Shown here in pieces: positions 35,901 through 44,982 of a stretch of DNA of 64,000 nt (its first letter is position 1; each line of letters begins with the position of its first letter). The notes under the pieces are model-generated. The model made no database searches, was not told the DNA's origin, and was given only the letters and a program-made list of their open reading frames with translations. This DNA comes from an uncultured Oscillospiraceae bacterium (GTDB taxonomy: Bacteria > Bacillota > Clostridia > Oscillospirales > Acutalibacteraceae), in assembly GCA_900546265.1 (NCBI GenBank), contig URCA01000013.1, positions 1 through 64,000 of the forward strand. The letters are read 5' to 3'. Made by a program: the position numbers and the translations under genes.

Positions 35901-38900
35901 CATCTGCCGGGCATCTGTGGGGCAAGCCCGCGGTCAACTGGGTGGATTTCACCGGCAGCGAGCTGAATCTCGGCGGCGGCAGCTTCACGGTGAGCGGATG
36001 GTACAAGGCCAATCAGGCCACGCCGGTGCAGGGCGTCCTCTTTACCAATAAGGACGCGTCCGGCAACGGGTTCACCGTACAGGTGGACACCACCCGCGGA
36101 CTCATCGCCAATATCTGCGCCGGGGGCACCACCCGCTACGTGCCGGCGAACGGCGGCGGCACCGGCATACTCGACCGGGCCTGGCACCATGTGGCGTTTA
36201 CGGTTGACAGGCAGGGCGAGGCGGTTCTCTATCTCGACGGCCGCGCCATCTTCTCCACCGATGTTTCCACGCTGGCGGGCGATCTGCCCGGAGGCACCTT
36301 CACTATCGGCCGGGACAATGTGTCGGGCAAATACGGACTGGATGACGCCAACGTCGACGAGGTACAGGTATACCGCCGCGCTCTGTCGGCGGGGGAGATC
36401 GCCGCGCTGCAATCCGATGTGCAGATTCGGCTGAAGATTCGGAGCTATCGGGAGAATCTGGCCAAAATCACCGTCGACAACTATTTTTATAAGCAGGCCG
36501 ACTTGGATGCGATAATCCAGGCGCTCGATACCCTTGAGGAAGAGATGGACGGCAAAACCATCGCGGAAAAGCAGGCCCTGCTGAACGCGTTCGACAGCCG
36601 GTACAACACCTTTATGGAGGGACCGCGTCCGCTCTTCTCCTTCGCGGCGGGCAGTGATCCGCATCTGCGCGAAACCGGGGCGAATCTCGACCGGTTCAAC
36701 CAGTTCCTCGGGGATGTCAAAACGGCCCTGCCCGACGCAAAAGCGGTGCTGGTATCCGGGGATATGACGGAAAACGGCAGCCAGGCGGAGTTCGACGCCT
36801 ATTGGAACGCGCTGAAGAAAAACACGCCCGAGGGGACCCTGGTGCTCTCCGCGCTCGGCAACCACGACGCGCGTGGGCCTCTGTCGAGCACGGCTAGCAT
36901 GGAGCAGCGGTGGGCCAACGCTAAAAAATGGTATCTCGACGGGCTCAACACCTATCTGGGCACGTCGTATACCGACGTGTATTACCATCGGGAAATCGGC
37001 GGCTATGATTTCATCACGCTCAACACCGAAAACGCCGACAAGGATATGGCCACCGTGTCCCAGAAGCAGCTTATCTGGTTTGAAAATCAGCTCAAGGCCA
37101 TTGCTGCGGCCAAGCCTGGCCAGCCCATTTTTGTCCAGATGCATCAGGCGCTGAAGGGCACGCATCCGCTGACCGACGTGGAGACCAACACGGTCGGGGC
37201 GGCCAGCGATGCGCTGAAGGCCATTATCGCCAAATACCCGCAGGTGGTATACTTCTCAGGCCATACGCACAACGGCGTCGGCTTCTCCGACATAATCAAC
37301 GACGGCAAGGGCGTGTTCATCGACCTGCCGAGCATGGAGCACAACGGCCGGGGCAATCCCAGCCTCACCCTGGCGCACTATGTCAGCGTGTACGACGGCT
37401 TTATCCGCCTGCGCGTCCGGGATTTCGCCTCCGGCCAATGGCTGCCCGAATACGAACGCATCATCGACATGACCGTCGCCGGCACAGTAGACAAGGACGA
37501 CCTGCGCGCCTTATACCAGAAGTATATGACCATGGGACAGGGGCGGTATTCCGACGAGACCTGGGCGGTTTACGAGGCGGCGTTCGGCGAAGCCCATCGG
37601 GTGCTGAACGACCGTGCGGCCACGCAGGCGCAGGTGAACGATGCCCGCAAAGCGCTGCAGTCGGCCGTAGACGGCCTTGAGGTGGTCCCGGTGGATTTGG
37701 CTGCGAACAAGCCGGCCATGGATTTGACCATGCTACAGGATTTCGGCAGCCTCCCGGCCGTCACCGCCACCGACGGCGACATGACGGCGACCCTGGCGTC
37801 CGGAAGCCGGGCGCTGGATGGGAAAAACACGCTGGTTCTCGGAGCGGAAACCGCCAAGGGCAGCGACAAGAGCTATAGCGTTTCCATGCCTGCCGGCAGG
37901 GATATTTCCCAGCAGCAGGGCCTGCTTCTCTACCTCAAGACCCCGAAGCATAAAGACGGCGAGCGGGAGAGCCGGGTCAGTATTTCGCTCCGTCTGGATA
38001 CCGGCAAAACCATCGACTGGGCCGGCGCGGTTCTCTCTTATCTCGACAGCGAAACCCAAAACTGGGTGCCGCTGACGGTGCCTTCCAACGGACTGGCCGG
38101 TCTGCCCGCCGGATTCGAAGGGTATGTCAAGCTGCTGTTCAGCGATCTGCCGGCGGGCAAGCGCGGCGATATCGCCGCGTCGGGCGCGCTTCAAGCGCTG
38201 GAGTTCCGCTGCGGCAATGTGGGCGGCGATGCGTTCGGTTCGCTGCGGCTCGGCGCGGTCTACGGCATCGTGCAGGAGACCGGCGGCCTGACGGCCCGGA
38301 TAGACGGCAAGGACGCCCGGTTCCTCGTGAACGGCCGGAAGCCGGACGAGGATCAGCAAAAGCTGTTCGCCGCCGCCATGAAGGGCGAAACGCTCCTCGG
38401 CTTCAAGGGCTTTGAAAAGGGTGAGGACGCCCGCGCCCGCGGCCTGCAGAAGCTGTATAACGTCGTGGATCCCGACAACATCACCGCCACCTTCGTGGAC
38501 AGTCCCTCCGGCCTGACGGGCGGCCCCGCCCTCCAGATTGATGCACCACAGGTTCGCGGTTTCTGGGAGACGCCGGGCGGTATTCTCGAAAACGTGTATT
38601 ATGAAACCTATTATCCGGCGAACACCTACATCGACAACATGCAGGCCTTTATGTTCTATATTCAGACGCCTGACGCGCACCCCGCCGAACCGGACGATCC
38701 GTTCACGACCAAGGTGTTTTTCAATCTGCACACGGTGAACGCCGCAGGGGTCGAGCTGTGGACGAACACGGGCGACTGGAATCGGGTGTACTTCCTGGAA
38801 AAAGGCTCCGGCGAATGGCAGACGCTGGAGACTGACGCCGGCCATGTCCGGCTGCCGGTCAACACCGAGGGGTATGTGCTTGCGCCGCTCGATCAGTTCA

Positions 38901-39643
38901 AGACGAATCCCATCGTCAAGGATATGGCCAACCGCCGTCTGCTCGACACCACCTTTATTTTCTCGGGTCTCGGCGGCGAAACCGGGCCGGTGGTCATCGA
39001 CAACATCTGGTCGGTCATCGACATGGGAGAGAACAATAGGCTGTTCTCCTACAACGGGGCCGATACCTGGTATCTGAGCGAAAACCGCGAGGCGACCATT
39101 GCGGATCTGGAGGGCGGCGGCGGATTCGAAGAGGATAAGCTGCTCGATGAGCTGCCCGCCGCCACCATCCTCGACAAATTCATCCACGAACCGGCCTACG
39201 AGGACATCACCGCTCACAGCATCACCATGTCGTGGGATGCCCACGAGGACGCGGCGGCGTACCGGGTAGAGATTTACCAGTCGGTCGGCACGAGCGCCGG
39301 AATCAAATACAAACTCATCAGCGACAAGACGTTGGACGGGACATCCGCCACCATGGGCGGGCTGGATCCGCTGACTTGGTATTTTGCGGTTGTGCACGTG
39401 CTGGACGAGGAAGGCGGCATCACCGGCACGTATCCGAACCTGTTTTTCCAGACGGCGGATGTCGAGGACAATCCGGATAACCCGGACGATCCGAACAACC
39501 CGGATAACCCGCATAATCCCGACCGGCCCGAGCCGAATCCGAACCCCGGCACCGGCGTCGCCGCCAGGGTTCTGCTGCCTGTCGCCATGCTGTCCGGCTC
39601 GCTCGGGCTGATACTCGTCAGCCGCCGGCGCCGGAGATCTTAA
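32954..39643 (+). CDS. Giant surface protein: five CBM-like domains, two LamG domains, calcineurin-like phosphoesterase, Fn3, PGTG tail
   Basis: A 2229-residue exported protein. The order is: signal peptide (about 1-32); CBM-like domains (about 37-226, 258-450, 481-682); two LamG/concanavalin-like domains (about 710-930, 937-1155; VLHLDFDDATAQDKSGFGNHG-type openings); a metallophosphoesterase (about 1225-1510); a FIVAR-like helical segment (to 1576); CBM-like domains 4 and 5 (about 1589-1772, 1814-2020); an Fn3-like domain (about 2080-2170); an Asn/Pro/Asp linker and PGTG, hydrophobic helix, RRRRRS. The phosphoesterase keeps SDPHL, SGDMTE, LGNHDA, MHQ and SGHTHN, so its metal site looks complete. 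GGAGG precedes the ATG. It may bind a glycan and remove phosphate groups from it at the cell surface. Confidence 0.85.
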   Translation: MTKMKRYPRFLALLATLALLLNSVPLILQAAADNAAMTLRVLEDFTGLVPGGEVGSLTVDGVNKGTVAAAESPGALGGNALVMRSDAVVGWTGTEGWAGYTMNFAPGTTLAGADALLLYVKGLTVDAVKKVRFALTGTKAGGQTVTVTPKGWTKYDCLSLDSGTWGSLPETDDAQSLRVPGNFHGYIRLPLAKLTNGSGIESLTSLKLNIQDIGGANGTFLLGGIWAVTANASSTSTNVTLDGATESVSLIKADVEGLYLEVLENFQSKAIGSSWSVSDAGKATGSIVPGIGSVGGGNALRISSPEQTGWPYPYVSIPIGVSEDAQAESTGLMVYIRNIQHGSRINMYVRVKGTKDGATATAVPFPGTAFKLYNTQQNAWQDSGSTTNNNPLVQLPDEFEGYVYLPFSQLQKDGGPAKTAYTLDDITSIEIGAHNVGPAKGPVTIDNLYLVRQPGDFASNAVTLAGDEANPTTLYNPQAVLHLAVLEDYADEQPGADYGQMTVDGAPTGSLEVVRGLGDIASGNALKAGSGETASGIPYVDVPVNVTAAAKQAASGLMVYIREVNKAGGEAVNLHVRVHGTAGGQDVIARMFSWDTSYKAYDIRQKKWIGLAMNDGSYLCMPSGFEGYVYLPFRKMENADGSNNYKELAMDTISRVQYGLQDVGGANGSAVLGATYLVIYAGFLNTDAATVAGVHTAEHGSLNPSSSTIYDPVLHLDFDDATAQDKSGFGNHGAASDGVTYVEGIKGKAVHIDNTGVSWGGQAAQYVNFGTPDNLRFGEEDFSVSLWYRAGKTKPASGVLISNKDWFDSGISKGFSLVARDSGLNANIADGKTRLDLPGQGQGIASLNDANWHQVVLSVSREGNAVLYLDGQPVSTKAASALEGALDNGLFQLGRDTKGKGGLDKGDVDEIKVWRKALSATEVTAEYKAIMDYQQYKAPVLSVGFDGNLNDDSGNGYDGRAGGDGVEYIEGISGQGLFLHNRTSAGHLWGKPAVNWVDFTGSELNLGGGSFTVSGWYKANQATPVQGVLFTNKDASGNGFTVQVDTTRGLIANICAGGTTRYVPANGGGTGILDRAWHHVAFTVDRQGEAVLYLDGRAIFSTDVSTLAGDLPGGTFTIGRDNVSGKYGLDDANVDEVQVYRRALSAGEIAALQSDVQIRLKIRSYRENLAKITVDNYFYKQADLDAIIQALDTLEEEMDGKTIAEKQALLNAFDSRYNTFMEGPRPLFSFAAGSDPHLRETGANLDRFNQFLGDVKTALPDAKAVLVSGDMTENGSQAEFDAYWNALKKNTPEGTLVLSALGNHDARGPLSSTASMEQRWANAKKWYLDGLNTYLGTSYTDVYYHREIGGYDFITLNTENADKDMATVSQKQLIWFENQLKAIAAAKPGQPIFVQMHQALKGTHPLTDVETNTVGAASDALKAIIAKYPQVVYFSGHTHNGVGFSDIINDGKGVFIDLPSMEHNGRGNPSLTLAHYVSVYDGFIRLRVRDFASGQWLPEYERIIDMTVAGTVDKDDLRALYQKYMTMGQGRYSDETWAVYEAAFGEAHRVLNDRAATQAQVNDARKALQSAVDGLEVVPVDLAANKPAMDLTMLQDFGSLPAVTATDGDMTATLASGSRALDGKNTLVLGAETAKGSDKSYSVSMPAGRDISQQQGLLLYLKTPKHKDGERESRVSISLRLDTGKTIDWAGAVLSYLDSETQNWVPLTVPSNGLAGLPAGFEGYVKLLFSDLPAGKRGDIAASGALQALEFRCGNVGGDAFGSLRLGAVYGIVQETGGLTARIDGKDARFLVNGRKPDEDQQKLFAAAMKGETLLGFKGFEKGEDARARGLQKLYNVVDPDNITATFVDSPSGLTGGPALQIDAPQVRGFWETPGGILENVYYETYYPANTYIDNMQAFMFYIQTPDAHPAEPDDPFTTKVFFNLHTVNAAGVELWTNTGDWNRVYFLEKGSGEWQTLETDAGHVRLPVNTEGYVLAPLDQFKTNPIVKDMANRRLLDTTFIFSGLGGETGPVVIDNIWSVIDMGENNRLFSYNGADTWYLSENREATIADLEGGGGFEEDKLLDELPAATILDKFIHEPAYEDITAHSITMSWDAHEDAAAYRVEIYQSVGTSAGIKYKLISDKTLDGTSATMGGLDPLTWYFAVVHVLDEEGGITGTYPNLFFQTADVEDNPDNPDDPNNPDNPHNPDRPEPNPNPGTGVAARVLLPVAMLSGSLGLILVSRRRRRS

Positions 39644-39683
39644 GCGCCGCTGCTACCGGAAGGGTACGGAAAGGAACATGGAT

Positions 39684-41495
39684 ATGAAACGAAGCTTGGC
39701 CGCCCTTTGTTTGTGTTCGCTGTTCGTCGGGCTGGTTGGTTGCTCGCCGAAGCCCGCGACCAGCGGCCTGGTGTCGCAGCCCGGTGTCGTGTCGGGGGAA
39801 ACCGCCAGTACGGGAGGAGGATTCACGATGGAATCGACGAATTCCGGCCCGGGCGGCGCGGACAGCTCTGGGGAGCCGGGTCAGACAACCGGCAAGTCGG
39901 TGGGGGGAAGCGCCGCGACAGGCTCCGGCAGCACAACGGCCGGAGCCGGCGGCCCCACCCGACCCTCCGCTTATGTGCCGGGCAGGCTAGACATCAAGCA
40001 GCGGACGCTGAAGGCCGGCGACGCTGGAATCGACCAAAGGCTGCTGGAAAATCCCGATCGCGGCTTGAGGCTGGAAACCCGTCTGTCGGTTGACGGCGCC
40101 ACGCCTAACAGTCAGCCCAACGCCATTGACGATTTGCGCGACCAGCGCGACTTTTACCTGGAGGACTCCCCCCAGCTGGCCCAGGCGTACTTTTATCTGA
40201 GCGGGTATGCCGACACACCCACGCTGCCCGCCTCCGCGATCACCCGCATGCAGGAATTCTTCGATCAGGCCCGCAAGTGGAACATCAAGCTGCTGCTGCG
40301 GTTTGCCTATCAGTACGACCAGCAGAACGGCGGTACGGTCCGCCCCGGCGCCAAGGGAGAAGCGCGGCAATCGGTGATGAACAGCCACCTCGACCAGCTG
40401 AAGCCCCTGCTTGAGAAGAACAAGGACATTCTGCACGTGGTGCAGGTCGGCATGATCGGGGCGTGGGGCGAGTGGCACAGCTACAGCGACAGCGGCGACT
40501 ACGCCATCGACGAGGCGGCCTTGGTGCGCAAGGTGCTGCAAACCGTCCCGGCGGGGGTGTTCGCCCAAATCCGCTTGCCGCAGTACAAGAACCTCATTCC
40601 CGCCGCCGACCCGCTGTATAAGCGCATCAGCTTTCATGATGACGCGGTGTTCGGCGTGTACCATCCCTGGAACAAGGAGCTCAGCCCGGGCAAGGAGCAG
40701 TATAAGCAGATCACCCGGGAGGCCGCGAACGCGCCGGTGGACGGGGAGATGTTCTGGGGCGGACAGATCAGCAGCGGCGGCACCCCGGTCAACGCCTTTG
40801 AAAGCGGCACGAAGGATGAGATCAAGCGTTGGAACGTCATCGGGCTGATGGCGGAGCAGCGCATGACCTCCTTCAGCCTGCGGCATTCCTATCGGGAGAC
40901 CGATCATGGTTCCGGCAACGGGCCGTACGCGTATTCCATGGAAAAATGGAAGCAGCGCCCGGTCACCAAGACCGAGCTGGATGGGATGGGCCTCTTCTAT
41001 GCGCCGGGCTGGTTTGAAAAGGACGGCAAGGCTGTTTCCCGCAGCGCCTTCGAATATATGCGGGATTATCTCGGCTACAAGCTGGAGCTGCAGAAATTCT
41101 CGGCTGCCGGCGAGCTGAAAACGAACGGCAAGGTCAGCCTGTCCGTGCATCTGACCAATTATGGCTTTTCGGCGGCGTTTAATATCGAAAGCGGCTTTGC
41201 CGTCATCGACGACACGGGGAAGGTGCTGACGTCGGTCAAGGCGGGGACCCCCGCCTCCTGGCATTCCCGCGCGCCGGGCGCCGCGGCCGAGCGCAACAGC
41301 GGCGGTTTCCTCGGTTTTTCCGACAAAACCCGCCTGACCCACGAGGTCGGCGCCCAGCTGACCCTGCCGAAAAAGGCCGGGAACTATCATATCGCTTTTT
41401 ATGCCAAGAGCACCAACGGGCGTTTCGTTCACTTTGGCAACCAGATGAAAACCATCAACGGCTATCACGTATTAGAATCGGTATCCGTGGCCTAA
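39684..41495 (+). CDS. DUF4874/DUF4832 lipoprotein, candidate glycosidase
   Basis: A 603-residue lipoprotein, with lipobox LVGC and Cys20. I use ATG 39684, 8 nt after GGAAAGGA, not ATG 39678. A Gly/Ser-rich linker of about 90 residues is followed by a TIM-barrel-like domain with ENPDRGLRLETRL, LLRFAYQYD and MIGAWGEWHSYSD, then a C-terminal Ig-like sheet (LTNYGFSAAFNIESGF). This is the DUF4874+DUF4832 pair. GEWH sits at a barrel strand end, where glycosidases place a catalytic Glu, so a hydrolase role is plausible but unproven. The same two domains end the protein at 55245. Confidence 0.75.
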   Translation: MKRSLAALCLCSLFVGLVGCSPKPATSGLVSQPGVVSGETASTGGGFTMESTNSGPGGADSSGEPGQTTGKSVGGSAATGSGSTTAGAGGPTRPSAYVPGRLDIKQRTLKAGDAGIDQRLLENPDRGLRLETRLSVDGATPNSQPNAIDDLRDQRDFYLEDSPQLAQAYFYLSGYADTPTLPASAITRMQEFFDQARKWNIKLLLRFAYQYDQQNGGTVRPGAKGEARQSVMNSHLDQLKPLLEKNKDILHVVQVGMIGAWGEWHSYSDSGDYAIDEAALVRKVLQTVPAGVFAQIRLPQYKNLIPAADPLYKRISFHDDAVFGVYHPWNKELSPGKEQYKQITREAANAPVDGEMFWGGQISSGGTPVNAFESGTKDEIKRWNVIGLMAEQRMTSFSLRHSYRETDHGSGNGPYAYSMEKWKQRPVTKTELDGMGLFYAPGWFEKDGKAVSRSAFEYMRDYLGYKLELQKFSAAGELKTNGKVSLSVHLTNYGFSAAFNIESGFAVIDDTGKVLTSVKAGTPASWHSRAPGAAAERNSGGFLGFSDKTRLTHEVGAQLTLPKKAGNYHIAFYAKSTNGRFVHFGNQMKTINGYHVLESVSVA

Positions 41496-41520
41496 TTGCT
41501 GTACGGAAAGGATGAGGGAC

Positions 41521-43020
41521 ATGTCAAAAGCAAAGCGTTTGGCGGCGCTGCTGCTCAGTGGTCTGCTGCTGATCGGGCCGGCGGGCTGTCACAAGGAACC
41601 GCAGAAGCCGGAGGGTAGCAGCGGCGCCACCACCGCCGCCACGGCCGGCAGCGGCACCGATGTGAGCACCGACACCGATGCGAGCGGGGAGGCCACCGGC
41701 GGCGCGGACACAGGCACCACCTCGAAGCCGGGGATCATCCGGCCGGCCGGCACTACCAAGGGGCAGACGACAAAAAAGGCCGGTACCACGGCGCCTCCGA
41801 AGCCGATCGAAATCAAGGAGGACGTGCAGAACGCCAAGTTCAAGAATCTCAAGGGCACCCTGAACATCGTGACCAGCCAGTCCAACCCATACGAGCCCCA
41901 GATCATCGCCGAATATGAAGCAAAATACGGCGTGAAGGTGGAGCAGAAGGTCATGGGCTGGGCCAGTTTCCAGTCGCAGCTTGCCAGCATGGTGCAGGCG
42001 GGGAATCCCCCCGACGTGGCCAGCATGACCGATGCGACCTCCCTCAACTGGTGCTACGGCAATCTGGCGCAGCCGCTCAACAAATACCTCGATCTGAAAT
42101 CTCCCACCTGGAATCTGGACGACATGAGCCAGTTCAAGATCGGAACTAACTATTACGGCATCCCGCTGTACGAATACAACGGGTTTATGATCTACTACAA
42201 CAAGGCCCTTTTCAAAGCACAGAAGCAGCCCGATCCCTATACCGAGTATTATCTCAAAGGCAACTGGACCTTCGAAACCTTCCGCAAGGTGGCCAAGGCC
42301 ATGACCATTGTGGAGGGCGGCACGGTCAAGACGCAGGGCTTTGCGACCTGGTATTTCCCGGTTTTTGTGCTGGCCAGCGGAGGAAGCATCCTCAAGGAGC
42401 AGAACCGCACCTATGTGTCGGATTTGCAGAATCCGGCTACCGCCCGGGGTATGAACTTCCTGCGCGATCTGTATATGGATGGTTCGTTTGATTACCGGGT
42501 GCGGGGTTTCACCGAATTCGGTAACGGCAAGGCGGCCATGGTGGCGGAGCGGCCCCAGAACCTTATCGGCGACCACGACTACTACGCCTCCATGAAGGAC
42601 AACATCGGCGTGGTGCCGTTCCCGAAAATGGACAAGAATTCGAAGGCTTACGCGCCCGCGCTGATGACAGCCAATTTTGTGCCCAACAAGGCCCGCAACC
42701 CGCTGGCCGGCGTGGCATGGATTTATTACAACCACCGCCGCGCCATCGACGGCGAGGCCAACGGCAACGCCTCCGTGCTGGAACAGCGCCGCCGCAGCGT
42801 ATCGGACGAACATAAGAAAATTTTTGACGACTACTTCAAGTCCGCCGTCAAGATCACCACCAAGCTGGAAGGCCTCACCGGCTGGAGCGACGAGCTGCGC
42901 GGGCAGTTTTGGGGCGAAATCCTCACCGAATCCCCGAGCAACTCGAAACCGGCCGAAGAAGCCATTGCCGGCATGGAAAACATCATCAAGACCCATCTGA
43001 AGCTGACGGTTGGCGGCTGA
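41521..43020 (+). CDS. Sugar ABC transporter substrate-binding lipoprotein
   Basis: A 499-residue family 1 solute-binding protein. The lipobox is PAGC with Cys23, followed by a Thr/Ser/Gly/Ala spacer to about 95. The binding domain opens LKGTLNIVTSQSNPYEPQII and contains YYGIPLYEYNGFMIYYNK, the usual hinge-region motif. ATG 41521 lies 8 nt after GGAAAGGA; ATG 41512 overlaps that site. The two permease genes follow directly. It is the counterpart in this locus of the lipoprotein at 6415. Confidence 0.9.
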   Translation: MSKAKRLAALLLSGLLLIGPAGCHKEPQKPEGSSGATTAATAGSGTDVSTDTDASGEATGGADTGTTSKPGIIRPAGTTKGQTTKKAGTTAPPKPIEIKEDVQNAKFKNLKGTLNIVTSQSNPYEPQIIAEYEAKYGVKVEQKVMGWASFQSQLASMVQAGNPPDVASMTDATSLNWCYGNLAQPLNKYLDLKSPTWNLDDMSQFKIGTNYYGIPLYEYNGFMIYYNKALFKAQKQPDPYTEYYLKGNWTFETFRKVAKAMTIVEGGTVKTQGFATWYFPVFVLASGGSILKEQNRTYVSDLQNPATARGMNFLRDLYMDGSFDYRVRGFTEFGNGKAAMVAERPQNLIGDHDYYASMKDNIGVVPFPKMDKNSKAYAPALMTANFVPNKARNPLAGVAWIYYNHRRAIDGEANGNASVLEQRRRSVSDEHKKIFDDYFKSAVKITTKLEGLTGWSDELRGQFWGEILTESPSNSKPAEEAIAGMENIIKTHLKLTVGG

Positions 43021-43069
43021 CAGAGACAGCCGGCGGATATTGAACGGAGCAGGAAGGACGGTGATCCCC

Positions 43070-43990
43070 GTGGGTCAAAAATGCAAACGCCCCGTTACCA
43101 ACGCCCGCCGGCGGGCGCGGGCCGGCCGCCTGTTCGTCCTGCCGTGGCTGATTGGCGCGCTCCTGTTTTTCGTTCAGCCGCTGGTGCAGGTGGTGCAGTA
43201 TGCCTTTACTAACCTGCAGTTTTCGCCGGACGTGGGCATGGTGCTCGAGCCGTTAGACGGCCTGTTCGACAACTTCCGTTTCGCGTTCCTCGAGGACACC
43301 AATTTTCCCCGGCGGCTGGTGGATTCCCTGACCTCCATGCTCTACCAGATTCCGGTTATCCTGCTGTTCAGCCTGTTCGTGGCCATTGTTCTGGGGCAGA
43401 AGTTCCGGGGGCGCGGCGTCATGCGCGCCATCTTTTTCCTGCCGGTCATCGTGACCTCCGGGGTGATAGCCACGGTTATCCGCACCAGCATGGCCGGTGT
43501 CACGCTCGGCGCGGGGGATTCCGCCGGGATTTTCAACGCGACGGTGCTGATGGATACGCTTGTGCGTTCGGGCATGCCCGACGGCCTGGTCAGCACCGTG
43601 GGCGGCATGGTGTCCAACGTGTCGGATCTTGTCTGGAAAAGCGGGGTGCAGATTCTGATTTTTCTCACGGGCATTTTGGCTATTCCAGAGTCGCATTACG
43701 ACGTGGCCCGGGTGGAGGGCGCCACCGGGTGGGACACCTTCTGCAAGGTGGTGTTTCCCACCGTCGTCCCTTACATACTAGTGAACTTCGTGTACACCAT
43801 GATCGATATCTTCGTCAGCTATGACAACGCCGTCATGCGCTGGATTTCCGACCTGACGCTGGGCATTCAGAAATCGTACGCGGCCGCCATGGCCCTGTCG
43901 TACTTTCTTATCATCATGGGCAGCATCGCGGTGATTTTGGGGCTTGTCACCCTGTTCACCCGCGCGCGTCGGAAGGGGGCGAGAGGATGA
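43070..43990 (+). CDS. Sugar ABC transporter permease, first subunit
   Basis: A 306-residue CUT1 permease. I choose GTG 43070, 11 nt after AGGAAGGA; the in-frame GTG 43061 is only 2 nt from that site. The EAA loop is YDVARVEGATGWDTFCKVVF near residue 210. It shares QKFRGRGVMRAIFFL and a long central loop with the permease at 17355. Its stop overlaps the next start (ATGA at 43987-43990). Confidence 0.9.
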   Translation: MGQKCKRPVTNARRRARAGRLFVLPWLIGALLFFVQPLVQVVQYAFTNLQFSPDVGMVLEPLDGLFDNFRFAFLEDTNFPRRLVDSLTSMLYQIPVILLFSLFVAIVLGQKFRGRGVMRAIFFLPVIVTSGVIATVIRTSMAGVTLGAGDSAGIFNATVLMDTLVRSGMPDGLVSTVGGMVSNVSDLVWKSGVQILIFLTGILAIPESHYDVARVEGATGWDTFCKVVFPTVVPYILVNFVYTMIDIFVSYDNAVMRWISDLTLGIQKSYAAAMALSYFLIIMGSIAVILGLVTLFTRARRKGARG

Positions 43991-44958
43991 AACGCACCGC
44001 GGAAGGACACTCCGGCCTCCCGTCCACCGCCTCGCCCCTGCCCTATCTGGGCGGTGCGGCGTGGAGCGCCGTGCGCTTCTTGTTTTTGCTGTGTATGGCG
44101 TTTATCATTCTCTATCCGCTGGTTTACATGCTGAGTCTGTCGATCCGCGAGGGACGGGACGTGTACGATATGTCGGTCGTGTGGATACCCAAGCACTACA
44201 CGCTCGACAACTTTAAGACAGTTTTCGGTCCGCTGAATTTCGCCGAAGTGATGAAAAACAGCGGAATCCTCGCGGTCACCTGCACCGTGCTGTCGGTCTT
44301 CGTGTGCTCGCTGGCCGGCTACGGCTTCGCGCGCTTTCAGTTCCGCGAAAACCGGCTGCTGTTCCTTGTGGTCATCCTGACAATTTTGATTCCTCCTCAG
44401 CTGACGGGTCTTCCCAATTATGTGTTGTTCAGCTCCTTCGACTTTTTCGGCTTGTTCCGGGCGATTACGGGGCACGCAACGAATCTCAATCTGCTCAACA
44501 ATATGGGTGTGATGATGCTGATGGCCGCGCTGGGGCAGGGGCTGCGGGCGGGCCTGTTCATCTTCATTTTCCGCCAGTATTACAAGGGCGTCCCGAACGA
44601 GCTGGAACAGGCGGCGGTGATCGACGGCTGCGGCTATACGGCGACCTACTTCCGCATCATGCTGCCGAACGCGGGCGGGCCCATCCGTATTTGTACGCTG
44701 TTCTCGCTGGTATGGTACTGGAGCGATTACTACACGCTTTCCACCTACCTGCCCGATGTGCGGATCGTTTCCAGCGTGCTGGGCGACATGCGCAGCTCGC
44801 TGCAACACATTCTGGCGCAGGACGCCCTCGATCCCTATAAAATCATCACGATTGAGCAGGCCGCCTGCATCGCCAGCGTCCTGCCGCTGCTCCTGCTCTT
44901 TCTCATCGTGCAGAAGACGTTTGCGCGCAGCGTGGAAACCACCGGCCTGGTCGGCTGA
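43987..44958 (+). CDS. Sugar ABC transporter permease, second subunit
   Basis: A 323-residue CUT1 permease with six predicted membrane segments. The EAA loop is LEQAAVIDGCGYTATYFRIM, and the C-terminus resembles that of the permease at 18291. Its start overlaps the preceding stop codon by 4 nt, so the two subunits are translationally coupled. It should form a transporter with the lipoprotein at 41521. Confidence 0.92.
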   Translation: MKRTAEGHSGLPSTASPLPYLGGAAWSAVRFLFLLCMAFIILYPLVYMLSLSIREGRDVYDMSVVWIPKHYTLDNFKTVFGPLNFAEVMKNSGILAVTCTVLSVFVCSLAGYGFARFQFRENRLLFLVVILTILIPPQLTGLPNYVLFSSFDFFGLFRAITGHATNLNLLNNMGVMMLMAALGQGLRAGLFIFIFRQYYKGVPNELEQAAVIDGCGYTATYFRIMLPNAGGPIRICTLFSLVWYWSDYYTLSTYLPDVRIVSSVLGDMRSSLQHILAQDALDPYKIITIEQAACIASVLPLLLLFLIVQKTFARSVETTGLVG

Positions 44959-44982
44959 GTACGGAAAGGAACGTGAGCAGAT

